Origin: Shimia sp051201625 | Lineage (GTDB): Bacteria > Pseudomonadota > Alphaproteobacteria > Rhodobacterales > Rhodobacteraceae | DNA length: 64,000 bases | Assembly (NCBI RefSeq): GCF_051201625.1 | Contig: NZ_CP179203.1 | Coordinates: 1,860,001 to 1,924,000, forward strand | Direction: 5' to 3' | Shown: positions 17,701 to 26,265 of the stretch, one piece after another | Position numbering within the stretch: position 1 is the first letter of the stretch | Layout of the letters: each line of letters begins with the position of its first letter | Made by a program: the position numbers and the translations under genes | Notes under the pieces: generated by a model | Database searches by the model: none | Told to the model about the DNA's origin: nothing | The model's input: only the letters and a program-made list of their open reading frames with translations

Positions 17701-18467
17701 CGATCGTAGGTGGACACAAAGTGTACCTTCGCACTGGAGAGTATTCTGACGGCGCCTTGGGTGAAATTTTTATCGACATGCACAAAGAGGGTGCGGGCTT
17801 TCGAGCAATGATGAATAATTTCGCGATCGCGGTGTCGGTTGGGTTGCAGTATGGTGTGCCGCTAGAGGAGTTTGTAGATGCCTTCACTTTCACGAAGTTT
17901 GAACCTGCTGGCATGGTTCAAGGAAACGACTCAATTAAAAATGCGACGTCGATCCTAGACTACATTTTCCGAGAGCTGGCCGTTTCTTACCTGGATCGAA
18001 CAGACTTGGCACATATCAAGCCTGAGGGCACGACTTTTGATGATATAGGGCGTGGCGAGGAGGAGGGCGTCTCCAACGTATCTGAGTTGAGTGAAACCGC
18101 AGCTACTCGGTCGCTTGAGGTGCTCAAGCAAATTTCTTCAACTGGATACCTGCGTAAGCGTCTGCCCCAGGAGCTTGTTGTTTTAAACGGTGGCGTCGGT
18201 GGTATGGCGCTGACCGGAACCGACGACACGGAAATGGTTTTGCAGGCTCTGGTGCCGGAGGTTGCGTCTAGTTCTTCAAATTCGATGTCAGGCTCTATGG
18301 CACCGACGGTACCGACCGCTAGCAACGTAAGCATAAACCCTCGCGCCAAAGCAAAAATGCAAGGCTATGAAGGCGATCCTTGTGGTGATTGTGGAAACTA
18401 CACGCTGGTGCGCAACGGCACCTGCATGAAATGCAACACTTGTGGGTCAACCAGTGGGTGTAGCTGA
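14787..18467 (+). CDS. nrdJ: Class II (adenosylcobalamin-dependent) ribonucleoside-diphosphate reductase NrdJ
   Basis: A 1226-residue class II ribonucleotide reductase of full length, making deoxyribonucleotides aerobically or anaerobically with a B12 radical. SGTGTNFSSLR and NPCSEYMFLDDTACNLASMNL (around residue 467) mark the RNR barrel. PTGTIGLVMDCDTTGIEPDF is the substrate phosphate region. A TSCPD domain follows (YSDGALGEIFIDMHKEGAGFRAMMNNFAIA). The C-terminal tail has a zinc-ribbon cysteine set (CGDCGNY, CMKCNTCG) that re-reduces the active site. The ATG at 14787 follows GAGGCAGCG. It is monocistronic, preceded by two NrdR boxes and followed by a strong terminator. Confidence 0.97.
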   Translation: MKIERKFTKAGQDAYADLEFVTTESEIRNPDGTIVFRLEEMEVPAQWSQVASDVIAQKYFRKAGVPAETKTVRERGMPEFLWRSVPISEDAATGGETSAKQVFDRLAGAWTYWGWKGGYFSTEEDARAYFDEMRYMLATQRAAPNSPQWFNTGLHWAYGIDGPAQGHYYVDYKTGKLTKSKSSYEHPQPHACFIQSVSDDLVGDGGIMDLWVREARLFKYGSGTGTNFSSLRADGEELSGGGKSSGLMGFLKIGDRAAGAIKSGGTTRRAAKMVIVDADHPDVEEYINWKVKEEQKVASIVAGSKLHEQKLNGIFAAIRAWDGAESDAFDARVNDGLKLAIREAKKSMIPETYVKRVLDYAKQGYDSIEFPTYDTDWDSEAYASVSGQNSNNSIRVTDAFLKAVEDDSDWDLIRRTDGGVAKTIKARKLWGDVGHAAWACADPGIQYHDTVNAWHTCPEDGAIRGSNPCSEYMFLDDTACNLASMNLLAFLKDGEFQAEDYVHATRLWTVTLEISVTMAQFPSKEIAQLSYDFRTLGLGYANIGGLLMNMGFGYDSDEGRAMAGALSAIMTGVSYATSAEMARELGSFDGYSRNRQHMLRVIKNHRNAAYGRSDGYDNLAIKPVPLDSENCPDKKLVEMATSAWDEALSLGEEHGYRNAQTSVIAPTGTIGLVMDCDTTGIEPDFALVKFKKLAGGGYFKIINRSVPSALENLHYSSSQIEEIVSYAVGHGSIGNAPGINHTSLIGHGFGQNEINKIEAALGSAFDIRFVFNQWTLGEEFCTNVLGIPIEKLNDPSFDLLASLGYSKSDIEAANDHVCGTMTLEGAPFLKEEHYHIFDCANPCGKKGKRYLSVNSHITMMAAAQSFISGAISKTINMPNDATIEDCQKAYELSWSLGIKANALYRDGSKLSQPLAAALVEDDDDAAEILETGSIPEKAQVLAEKIIEKIVVKEVARGRDKMPERRKGYTQKAIVGGHKVYLRTGEYSDGALGEIFIDMHKEGAGFRAMMNNFAIAVSVGLQYGVPLEEFVDAFTFTKFEPAGMVQGNDSIKNATSILDYIFRELAVSYLDRTDLAHIKPEGTTFDDIGRGEEEGVSNVSELSETAATRSLEVLKQISSTGYLRKRLPQELVVLNGGVGGMALTGTDDTEMVLQALVPEVASSSSNSMSGSMAPTVPTASNVSINPRAKAKMQGYEGDPCGDCGNYTLVRNGTCMKCNTCGSTSGCS

Positions 18468-18488
18468 TCCCGGGGGGGACCTTGGGTA

Positions 18489-18507
18489 GGGGGGCATTTG
18501 TCCCCCC
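18489..18507 (+). other. G6/C6 hairpin just after nrdJ
   Basis: GGGGGG and CCCCCC separated by CATTTGT can fold into a 6-bp all-GC stem 22 nt after the nrdJ stop. There is no T-tract, so it is not a classical terminator. It may protect the mRNA 3' end upstream of the true terminator at 18602. Confidence 0.4.
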
Positions 18508-18601
18508 GACGAATACGGAACGGGTGCGCTCGTTCCGACGACATTCAGGCCGCAGGCAAAAAACATCGAGCGGTATAAACAGTGAGCCTGAATGGCGAAA
18601 C

Positions 18602-18629
18602 TGGGGGGCCCCGAGCCCCCCAATTTTTT
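18602..18629 (+). terminator. Rho-independent terminator of nrdJ
   Basis: TGGGGGGC, loop CCCGA, GCCCCCCA form a perfect 8-bp stem followed by ATTTTTT. Its orientation and position, 135 nt after the stop, fit transcription termination of nrdJ. Confidence 0.85.
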
Positions 18630-18716
18630 ACCAAGTAGTTTTCGAGGTGAGTATTCCCCATTTGCAAACGATTTCCGCTTTACACCTGAACATTAACAAC
18701 ACTCGGATAAGGTGCA

Positions 18717-20264
18717 CTAAGCAGGGAGATAAATTTTGAATTTCTCTCTTAGAGCGTGATCCAATTCAGGACCAAATTTCGCAACAGAAGGCTCTGAAAG
18801 AATGGTGTTTTTGCGCGCTATGGCCTTATCGATCAAGTCTGGCTTGTCTAATTCTGCCCATTCTTTTGGTGATGTTCGATCACCAAGCGTCGGATAAACA
18901 TGGTCTGTCTGCATTCGGCTGAGCGTTGCATCTGTGCCTAGATAATGACCGGGGCCACCGAGACAGACCTCATGCATCTGATCTAATGCAAGGGTGGTTT
19001 CATCGACCTCAATGCCGCGAACACAACGTAGGGCTTGGCCAATTAGATCGTCGCTAAGGATCAGGGACTCATGGCAAAAACCGAGTAAGGATGCGTGCAT
19101 TCCAGCAGCTTCGTAAACCATGTTGAGGCCGGATAAACCGGCCATCACGTTCGAGCACATCTGCTCCCATCCAGCCTGCATGTCCGGCATTTTTGAGTCC
19201 GAGGCACCGCCAGCGGCGCCGCCAGGCATTCCGTAGAATTTATGCATCTGAGCGCAGCCCGCGCTGAGAAGAGCCTGTTCCCCAGAACCCACACTCATTG
19301 CACCGGTTCTCAAATCTAGGCCGAAAGGCCATGTCCCAAAAATGGCTGGGTGTCCGGGTGCAACCGCATTAACATAAACCAATCCGGCGAGACACTCTGC
19401 GGTGGCTTGTGTGATAGCGCCGGCAATGGTGGACGGGGCGGTTGCGCCTGACATACCTGCTGATAGCAACAATACTGGCATGCCACCTCGAATGCAGGCT
19501 TCCATCACTTGGCAGGAGTCAGTTGCGAATTTCAGTGGAGGAACGACAAAGCAATTCGAGTTGCTGACAAAGGGTCGCTCACGCCATTCTGCTTCGCCTC
19601 CTGCAATCATGTGCAACATCTCAAGAGCGTCAGCTACGAAGGACTGATCGGTAAACGAGGTACCAATGTGTTTTGTAGTACCAGAGCAAGCCGCATAGAT
19701 AGTATTAAGGTCCAGATCTCGGCTATCGACGATGTCACGACAGACCATAGGGCGTTGGACAAAATGGATATTGTCCAGCTGATCACAAATTCGAGCGGCA
19801 TCGTGCAAATCCTGCACGGTGCTCTCGCGGTAATTTCGACCGTGAACATCTACCATGTGCACGGCCGCTCCGGCGGTGCCAAAATGTACTCGATTTCCGA
19901 AGAGTTGAAGATCATTTTCTTTAACACGGCCGGGCAGGGTGATATCCTTGCAAGCCAACGCAAGTGCGTCCATGACCAGTTCGCGCGGGAAACGAAGCCG
20001 ACCGTCTTCGCCAAGAATTGCGCCCTTAGCTGTTAGAAGATCAATTCCAGATTGTGGGGCGTCCGCAAGACCAATCTGTTCTAGCGCCTGCAGCGCAGTT
20101 TCGTGAATGCGCTGCATGTCGTTGTCTGAAAGTGGACGATAGGCGCCGCCTTCGAGCCCTGCGCGTACTGGGCGAACATCTTGAGCGAGAGGCGCTAAAC
20201 GGGCTGCGCGGCGAGCGACACGACCTCCGGAACGGCGAGGAATTTGTTTATTCATAGACTGCAT
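18717..20264 (-). CDS. Trimethylamine-methyltransferase (MttB) family protein, non-pyrrolysine
   Basis: A 515-residue MttB-superfamily protein read through without an internal TAG, so it is not the pyrrolysine trimethylamine methyltransferase. It has the family's glycine-rich barrel segments (GTAGAAVHMVDVHGRNY, PVLLLSAGMSGATAPSTI, GGPGHYLGTDATL). Characterised non-Pyl members demethylate quaternary amines such as glycine betaine, proline betaine or carnitine, passing the methyl to a corrinoid protein. Roseobacters carry many paralogues of unknown substrate. No corrinoid protein or activase gene is adjacent. The start could be ATG 20264 or 20255 (MNKQIPRRSGG). A fold-type I aminotransferase gene lies 202 bp upstream on the same strand. 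Confidence 0.88.
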   Translation of the reverse strand: MQSMNKQIPRRSGGRVARRAARLAPLAQDVRPVRAGLEGGAYRPLSDNDMQRIHETALQALEQIGLADAPQSGIDLLTAKGAILGEDGRLRFPRELVMDALALACKDITLPGRVKENDLQLFGNRVHFGTAGAAVHMVDVHGRNYRESTVQDLHDAARICDQLDNIHFVQRPMVCRDIVDSRDLDLNTIYAACSGTTKHIGTSFTDQSFVADALEMLHMIAGGEAEWRERPFVSNSNCFVVPPLKFATDSCQVMEACIRGGMPVLLLSAGMSGATAPSTIAGAITQATAECLAGLVYVNAVAPGHPAIFGTWPFGLDLRTGAMSVGSGEQALLSAGCAQMHKFYGMPGGAAGGASDSKMPDMQAGWEQMCSNVMAGLSGLNMVYEAAGMHASLLGFCHESLILSDDLIGQALRCVRGIEVDETTLALDQMHEVCLGGPGHYLGTDATLSRMQTDHVYPTLGDRTSPKEWAELDKPDLIDKAIARKNTILSEPSVAKFGPELDHALREKFKIYLPA

Positions 20265-20466
20265 AATCCTGTTAAATTTTCAAAATTTAATAATGACCGG
20301 CAGATTTCGGGCGCCCGCGCGCGGCGCGACCACGTTCGGCTCCGATGGTGATAATCACCAATTGAATTTTGCTGCGTACACCTTGCATCGCATTACCTCT
20401 GACACAAAATGTGCGAATCTGGTTTGGATCTGTCTTATCTATTTGCGACATATGTCGCTTTTGGGC

Positions 20467-21639
20467 CTACAGCTTTATTGATTCAGCGTGACCAACAAGG
20501 CTCCGCAGCGCCGTGGCAAAGGCATTATCAGACACAGTCATTGCCACGCGGATATGTCCTGCGGCGCATGGACCGAAGCTTTCACCGGGCATTACAGCAA
20601 TTTGGTGCGCGTCCAGCAGGCTATCAGCGAATTCTTCACCGGTGAGCCCAGTCGAGCGGATATCAAGCATTAAATACATGCCTCCTTGCGATGGCATCAA
20701 CCCAACTATACTTTGTGCGTCAAGTATGTCTTGCGCCAAGAGACGCCGGCGGCGGAAAGGCGCGGCAATTTTTTCTTCAAGTTGGGCCCCCTGCTTTAAA
20801 GCAAATTCAGCCGCGTCCTGAATGAAACCAGCCACACCATAGGTCGTGTGAGTGGCTAGATTGATCAAATGATCAATGGCAGTTTCTGGACCTACGATCC
20901 AGCCGACCCGACTTCCTGTCATAGCGTGAGACTTCGACATTGAGCCAATAACGAGCGTACGTTCGAGCATCCCAGGTAAGGCCCTAGGGCTGGTGTGTTT
21001 GCCTGCCCAAATCTGCGTGTCGTAGACCTCATCCGAAATTAACCATAAGCCGTGTGTTTGGCAGATTTGAGCAATGTCGTGAAGAGTTTGCGAGCCATAA
21101 ATTGCGCCGGTTGGGTTGTTTGGTGAGTTGATCAGGAGCGATTTGGCCCCAGTCGCAGCCGCAATGATATCTTGTTTGCGAGGCAAGAAAGCGTGCTCCG
21201 CACTGGTTGAAATAGCGATAGGCCTTGCGCCTACGCTTCGGATCGTTCCCGGATAGGTTGCATAATAAGGCTCGATAAATAACGCATGATCACCCGGCTC
21301 GTTGGTGGCTATGTGCGCGGCAAAGAGAGCGGATTGGCCACCTGGCGTGATGAGAACATTCCGATAAGAAGTTGGCGCTCCTGTATTTTTCTGAATACGC
21401 GCAGCTACAGTTTCGCGCAGAGATTGGGTGCCAGGGACAACGGCGTAACCTGTATGGCCACTTAAGGCAGCGTGGTTCATGGCTTTAAGTATCTCAGGAT
21501 CGGTCCGCGTATCGTGCTCTCCTATCGTCAGTTCAGTGACAGATTTACCTTCTGAAATCATCTGACGGGCTTTGTAAAAAATATCCCAGCCGTCGGAGCT
21601 GCCTTCTGTGATGTTCGTTACTCTGTGAGAAAGTTGCAC
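20467..21639 (-). CDS. Pyridoxal-phosphate-dependent aminotransferase, class I/II
   Basis: A 390-residue fold-type I aminotransferase. Motifs are INSPNNPTGAIY, ISDEVYD (PLP Asp) and SMSKSHAMTGSRVGW with the Schiff-base lysine. The C-terminal GHIRVAMTVSDN contains the carboxylate-binding arginine. These enzymes transfer amino groups between amino acids and 2-oxo acids, and the group includes aspartate and aromatic aminotransferases. It is cytoplasmic. Substrate specificity cannot be settled from sequence. Its neighbour downstream on the same strand is the MttB-like gene, but the 202-bp gap argues against a tight operon. Confidence 0.9.
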   Translation of the reverse strand: MQLSHRVTNITEGSSDGWDIFYKARQMISEGKSVTELTIGEHDTRTDPEILKAMNHAALSGHTGYAVVPGTQSLRETVAARIQKNTGAPTSYRNVLITPGGQSALFAAHIATNEPGDHALFIEPYYATYPGTIRSVGARPIAISTSAEHAFLPRKQDIIAAATGAKSLLINSPNNPTGAIYGSQTLHDIAQICQTHGLWLISDEVYDTQIWAGKHTSPRALPGMLERTLVIGSMSKSHAMTGSRVGWIVGPETAIDHLINLATHTTYGVAGFIQDAAEFALKQGAQLEEKIAAPFRRRRLLAQDILDAQSIVGLMPSQGGMYLMLDIRSTGLTGEEFADSLLDAHQIAVMPGESFGPCAAGHIRVAMTVSDNAFATALRSLVGHAESIKL

Positions 21640-22205
21640 GGTGCCGGAGTCCTGTTTCCGTTTCTAAAGGCAATGAGGCAGAGCGTTATAGATTCGTCAA
21701 ATGTGATTTATTGATTTACCTAATTTTGCGTGTACTTATTTTAACGTTCCACAACTCTTCTTTAAATCCAAAATGTGATTAATTGGTGAACTTTTGATCA
21801 GTTACGCTAGGGGCATTCCGATAAATGTTGAAGGATTTTGCCAAGGTTGCGACAACACGCTGACGTATTAGAATAGAGCGGCGGGCTTGCCTGAATGCGT
21901 TGGGATTTCCGCCAAGTTGTCATTTTAGACGCGCTAGAGCGGAGCCTATCAAGGTATACTGAAATCTGTTAACAATTTGTGGCTTAGCGCAAAAAAAGTG
22001 GATATAATCAATCTGCCAACAGGCTTGACCGCAACGACAGCTCTGCGCTAGGTACTAAAGCATGAACAGTAAGCGCTTCATCATAATTTGTTGCATTACC
22101 TGCTGAAAAAATCCGGCGGGACGTTCTTCTATTTCCATCATGATTTGAAGTTGTTAAGCCCGCCGCGAGCGTAATTGTGCCTTTGTGGCCGTACGAGGAC
22201 GAGAG
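21640..22205. other. Intergenic region between aminotransferase and cysS, no gene seen
   Basis: A 566-bp divergent control region. It should carry promoters for both flanking genes. No credible small ORF, T-box (not expected in this group), riboswitch or strong hairpin was recognised. Confidence 0.4.
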
Positions 22206-23570
22206 ATGACGACGATAAAGCTGCACAATACTAGGACCCGCAGAAAAGAGGTCTTTGAGCCAATCGATGCTAACAATGTGCGCATGTATGTTTGCGGCCC
22301 AACGGTCTATGACCGAGCACATATCGGCAATGCTCGACCGGTTGTCGTGTTTGATGTTTTGTATCGGCTTCTACGGCACATATATGGCGTGGAACATGTC
22401 ACTTATGTACGTAATTTCACCGACGTAGACGATAAGATTAACGCCCGTGCCGCAGAAAGTGGACGCCAAATTGGTGAGATCACTGAGGAGACCATCCGCT
22501 GGTATCTTGATGACATGAGCGCGTTGGGTTCGATTGAACCAAACGCAATGCCACGCGCGACCCAATATATCCCGCAAATGGTTGCGATGATCGAAAAGCT
22601 GATCTCCGATGAGTTTGCCTACGAAGGAAATGGCCATGTTCTTTTCCGCGTGCGGAAATACTCGGACTATGGCGCTCTTTCGGGGCGATCTGTTGATGAT
22701 ATGATTGCCGGCGCGCGAGTTGAAGTTGCACCGTACAAAGAAGATCCGATGGATTTTGTTCTGTGGAAACCATCGCGAGACGACCAGCCGGGCTGGGGCT
22801 CACCTTGGGGTAGGGGACGTCCGGGTTGGCATATTGAATGCTCTGCCATGTCGCTTGAGTTACTGGGATCGTCGTTTGATATCCACGGTGGCGGCAACGA
22901 TTTGATGTTTCCGCACCATGAAAATGAGGTGGCTCAGAGTTGCTGCGCCTATCCTGAGAGCGAGTTTGCTCGGTACTGGCTGCATAATGAAATGCTGCAA
23001 GTTGAGGGCAAAAAAATGTCCAAGAGTCTCGGTAATTTTTTCACTGTTCGCGATCTTTTGGATCAGGGTATTCCGGGGGAGGTAATTCGTTTTGTCTTTT
23101 TATCAACGCATTATGGCAAGCCCATGGACTGGACTGCGAAGAAGGCTGGCGAGGCTGAAGCAACTTTGCGCAAATGGCGTAAATCGACCAATGGGTGCGC
23201 GCCATCCGCGATCATTCCAACTGGGATCGTTGCCGCGATAGCCGATGATTTGAATACAGCAGGTGCAATCACGGAGTTGCACCGCCTAGCCAATGCAGGC
23301 AACACTGAAGAATTGCTGGCAGGTGCATTAATGTTGGGTTTGCTTGAAGATAACCATGGTGAATGGGCGCGTGGTGCCGATTTGTCAGGTTTTGAGGCCT
23401 TATTGGCGGACGCACGAGCCCACGCAATGAAAAGCAAAAACTTTTCTGAGGTAGATCGATTGAAGGCGGCGTTTGTTGAGGCTGGAGTTGAAGTGCGCAT
23501 GAGTAAGTCTGGTGTTGAACTATTACCCGCAGCCGGTTTTGACGCATCGAAACTGGAAAGCTTATTGTGA
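22206..23570 (+). CDS. cysS: Cysteinyl-tRNA synthetase
   Basis: A 454-residue class I aminoacyl-tRNA synthetase charging tRNA-Cys. The zinc ligand C30 is in MYVCGPTVYD. The HIGH-type motif is HIGNARP at 39-45. GWHIECSAMS and HGGGNDLMFPHHENE supply the remaining zinc and adenylate residues, and KMSKS is in EGKKMSKSLGNFF. ATG 22206 (MTTIKLHNTRTRRKE) was chosen over the upstream GTG at 22185 because the gene family begins here and GAGGACGAGAG precedes it. A citramalate synthase gene follows 69 nt downstream on the same strand and may be co-transcribed. Confidence 0.97.
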   Translation: MTTIKLHNTRTRRKEVFEPIDANNVRMYVCGPTVYDRAHIGNARPVVVFDVLYRLLRHIYGVEHVTYVRNFTDVDDKINARAAESGRQIGEITEETIRWYLDDMSALGSIEPNAMPRATQYIPQMVAMIEKLISDEFAYEGNGHVLFRVRKYSDYGALSGRSVDDMIAGARVEVAPYKEDPMDFVLWKPSRDDQPGWGSPWGRGRPGWHIECSAMSLELLGSSFDIHGGGNDLMFPHHENEVAQSCCAYPESEFARYWLHNEMLQVEGKKMSKSLGNFFTVRDLLDQGIPGEVIRFVFLSTHYGKPMDWTAKKAGEAEATLRKWRKSTNGCAPSAIIPTGIVAAIADDLNTAGAITELHRLANAGNTEELLAGALMLGLLEDNHGEWARGADLSGFEALLADARAHAMKSKNFSEVDRLKAAFVEAGVEVRMSKSGVELLPAAGFDASKLESLL

Positions 23571-23639
23571 TGAGAATAAATTCAGCGCAAACGTCAGCAA
23601 TATTTTATGTGGTTGAACCCCAAAGCTGGGAAGCAAAAC

Positions 23640-25271
23640 ATGACTAAGGAACGTCTCTACCTCTATGACACGACGCTTCGTGATGGTCAGCAAACACAAG
23701 GCGTTCAGTTCTCCACTGCCGAAAAAGAGCAGATTGCTAAGGTTCTAGACAGTCTTGGCCTTGATTACGTCGAAGGCGGTTGGCCAGGGGCGAATCCTAC
23801 GGACAGTGAATTCTTTGAGACACACCCAAAGTTAAAGGCAACTTTCGCGGCATTCGGAATGACCAAGCGAGCGGGAATGTCGGCGCAAAACGATAATGTT
23901 TTGGCTGCGGTGATCAATGCTGGAACAGAGGCAGTCTGTTTGGTGGGCAAAACAAACGACTTTCATGTTGAGACTGCGCTAGGCATCACCTTGTCTGAAA
24001 ACACGGAAAATGTTTCTCGCTCGATTTCTTATTTGGTAGAACAAGGGCGCGAGGCGTTGTTTGACGCCGAGCACTTTTTTGATGGATACAAATCCAACCC
24101 TGAATATGCTCTTGAAGTCGTGACGGCTGCCTTCACCGCGGGCGCGCGCTGGGTCGTGCTATGCGACACAAATGGGGGTACTCTACCAGGTGAGATTGAA
24201 AACATTACACGCGCGGTGATTGCTGCTGGCATACCCGGCGAACACCTTGGCATTCACACGCACAACGATACCGAAAACGCCATTGCAGGCTCGCTTGCGG
24301 CAATTGACGCTGGCGCACGTCAAGTGCAAGGCACTTTAAACGGGCTTGGAGAACGTTGTGGTAATGCCAACTTAACAAGTCTCATCCCAACGTTGTTGCT
24401 CAAAGAACCCTACATTAGTTCCTATCAAACCGGCGTCACGAAAGAAAATCTGATGGGTCTGACGCAGGCGAGTCGACTGTTGGATGATATCTTGAATCGC
24501 GTTCCGATGAAGCAAGCCCCGTATGTTGGTGGTAGTGCTTTTGCCCACAAAGCTGGCCTGCACGCCAGCGCGATCCTCAAGGATCCGTCGACCTACGAAC
24601 ACATAGAGCCATTTGTCGTGGGCAATGCCCGCGTCATTCCCATGTCGAACCAAGCTGGGCAATCAAACCTACGCCGTCGTCTGAGTGAGGCTGGTATAAG
24701 CGTTGAAAAGGATGATCCAGCGCTTGGACGTATTTTAGATGTTGTCAAGGAACGTGAATCCGAAGGCTATTCCTACGATACAGCGCAAGCGAGTTTTGAG
24801 CTTCTGGCGCGAGAGGAATTGGGAACTCGTGAGAGCTATTTTGATGTGGAACGCTACCGTGTGATTTCTGAACGCCGTCGCAATGCACGAGGGAATTTGG
24901 TTGTTGAGTCTGAAGCTGTGGTAACCGTGCAGATGCCGAGCGGCGCAAAGACTACGTCTTATTTCAAAAATGAACATGCCGAAGAAATGAGTGATGACGG
25001 ACCAGTAAACGCTCTCTGGCAGGCGTTGAAGCAGGATCTTGGTCCTTATCAGCGGCTGACTGAGGATGTTCGTCTTGTTGATTTTAAAGTACGCATAACA
25101 AATGGTGGTACAGAAGCTGTTACGCGCGTGATAATCGATTTTGAGGACGATGATGGGCATCGCTGGGCGACCGTTGGCGTTTCGGCCAATATCGTTGATG
25201 CATCGTTTGAGGCATTGCTGGAAGCTTTAAACTGGAAGTTGATGCGTGATGGGGCTGTGAGAGTTCGTTGA
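23640..25271 (+). CDS. cimA: (R)-citramalate synthase
   Basis: A 543-residue CimA-type acyltransferase of the LeuA family. It condenses pyruvate and acetyl-CoA to citramalate, the threonine-independent entry to 2-oxobutyrate and isoleucine. LYDTTLRDGQQTQGVQF is the catalytic N-terminal signature, HTHNDTENAIA provides the metal-binding His pair, and GLGERCGNANL follows. The C-terminal third (from about residue 400) is a LeuA-type regulatory/dimer domain, where feedback by isoleucine usually acts. ATG 23640 follows GGGAAGC. The CimA subgroup rather than 2-isopropylmalate synthase is called from overall sequence and the EGGWPGANPTDSEFF segment. Confidence 0.92.
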   Translation: MTKERLYLYDTTLRDGQQTQGVQFSTAEKEQIAKVLDSLGLDYVEGGWPGANPTDSEFFETHPKLKATFAAFGMTKRAGMSAQNDNVLAAVINAGTEAVCLVGKTNDFHVETALGITLSENTENVSRSISYLVEQGREALFDAEHFFDGYKSNPEYALEVVTAAFTAGARWVVLCDTNGGTLPGEIENITRAVIAAGIPGEHLGIHTHNDTENAIAGSLAAIDAGARQVQGTLNGLGERCGNANLTSLIPTLLLKEPYISSYQTGVTKENLMGLTQASRLLDDILNRVPMKQAPYVGGSAFAHKAGLHASAILKDPSTYEHIEPFVVGNARVIPMSNQAGQSNLRRRLSEAGISVEKDDPALGRILDVVKERESEGYSYDTAQASFELLAREELGTRESYFDVERYRVISERRRNARGNLVVESEAVVTVQMPSGAKTTSYFKNEHAEEMSDDGPVNALWQALKQDLGPYQRLTEDVRLVDFKVRITNGGTEAVTRVIIDFEDDDGHRWATVGVSANIVDASFEALLEALNWKLMRDGAVRVR

Positions 25272-25425
25272 ATTTTCGAAATGCTTTTGGGGGTTGAATT
25301 ACCAGTTGCGAGAAGCAGGAATTGTTCAATCAGGATTGGCAGCGAGCATATTTCTCAATGCGGTAACGAACGAATCCAAGATAGAATTTTTGAAGTAATC
25401 ATAATGAGGGTGCTGGATATTTTAC

Positions 25426-26226
25426 GTGCGTAGCGATGCAAATATAAGCCAACATTACGCAGACGATCTTTCAGCCTGCGCAGAGATTGTTAATAGGGGC
25501 GATCCGGACCGTTTTGCAGCGGTGATGGCGGCAAGCCCTGCCACTCGGACGGTGTTGTTTCCAATTTACGCACTCAACGTCGAAGTTGCACGTGCACCAT
25601 GGGTGACCCAGGAAAGCATGATTGCTGAAATGCGTTTGCAATGGTGGCGTGATGCTCTGGCTGAAATAAAAGAGGGCAAAGACACGCGGCGACACAATGT
25701 CGTTTCACCATTGGCTTCAGTTCTTGACGAACATGCTGCGGGTGTTCTTGACTTGTTGGTAGAGGCTCGTCGCTGGGACATTTATAAAGATCCATTTCAG
25801 GATTTTAAGCACTTTGAGCGTTACCTCGATCAAACTTCAGGGGCGCTTATGTACGTCGCCGCGAGAGCCTTGGGCGATATTCAAGAAAATATTGCGCGAG
25901 ATGTTGGCGTTGCGATGGGCCTATCTAACTGGTTTCGTGCGATTCCGGCGCTAGAAGCGCGAAATCGGGTGCCTCTCGTAGATGGTCGGCATGAGGCACT
26001 TATAGACCTTGCAAGGACAGGACTTGAAAGATTGGAGCGAGCCCGTCGTTCTCGCCGTGTGGTAAATAGGCATGTCGGCCAAGCCTTTTTTGCAGCCTGG
26101 CAAACAGAGACAATTCTGAAACAGGTAATTAATCAGCCCTGTCGTGTTGCTGACGGGGTTCTGGGTATAAGTGCGTTCTCACAAAAGAGCAGCTTAATGT
26201 TCAGGGCCTTCTCGGGACGCTGGTGA
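25426..26226 (+). CDS. Squalene/phytoene-synthase-family protein without prenyl-diphosphate motifs, NDUFAF6-like (complex I assembly factor homologue)
   Basis: A 266-residue member of the trans-isoprenyl diphosphate synthase head-to-head fold. The first Asp-rich motif expected in squalene or phytoene synthases is replaced by FPIYALNVEVAR, and the second region reads GLSNWFRAIP instead of an NxxRDxxxD motif. The segment ALNVEVARAPWVTQESMIA followed by EMRLQWWRDALAE closely resembles mitochondrial NDUFAF6, a complex I assembly factor descended from alphaproteobacteria. It is therefore probably not a terpenoid enzyme. A GTG start at 25426 gives the expected N-terminus. It stands alone, convergent with the MFS gene 39 bp on. 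Confidence 0.8.
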   Translation: MRSDANISQHYADDLSACAEIVNRGDPDRFAAVMAASPATRTVLFPIYALNVEVARAPWVTQESMIAEMRLQWWRDALAEIKEGKDTRRHNVVSPLASVLDEHAAGVLDLLVEARRWDIYKDPFQDFKHFERYLDQTSGALMYVAARALGDIQENIARDVGVAMGLSNWFRAIPALEARNRVPLVDGRHEALIDLARTGLERLERARRSRRVVNRHVGQAFFAAWQTETILKQVINQPCRVADGVLGISAFSQKSSLMFRAFSGRW

Positions 26227-26265
26227 CGAAAAAAATTCTAATGGCCGATCTATACCTTTTATTCT

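Noticed and set aside
18717..20264. Pyrrolysine-containing MttB
   Set aside because: The frame has no internal TAG and no pyl genes are nearby.
25426..26226. Carotenoid or hopanoid biosynthesis gene
   Set aside because: Both Asp-rich motifs are missing and no other terpenoid genes are adjacent.
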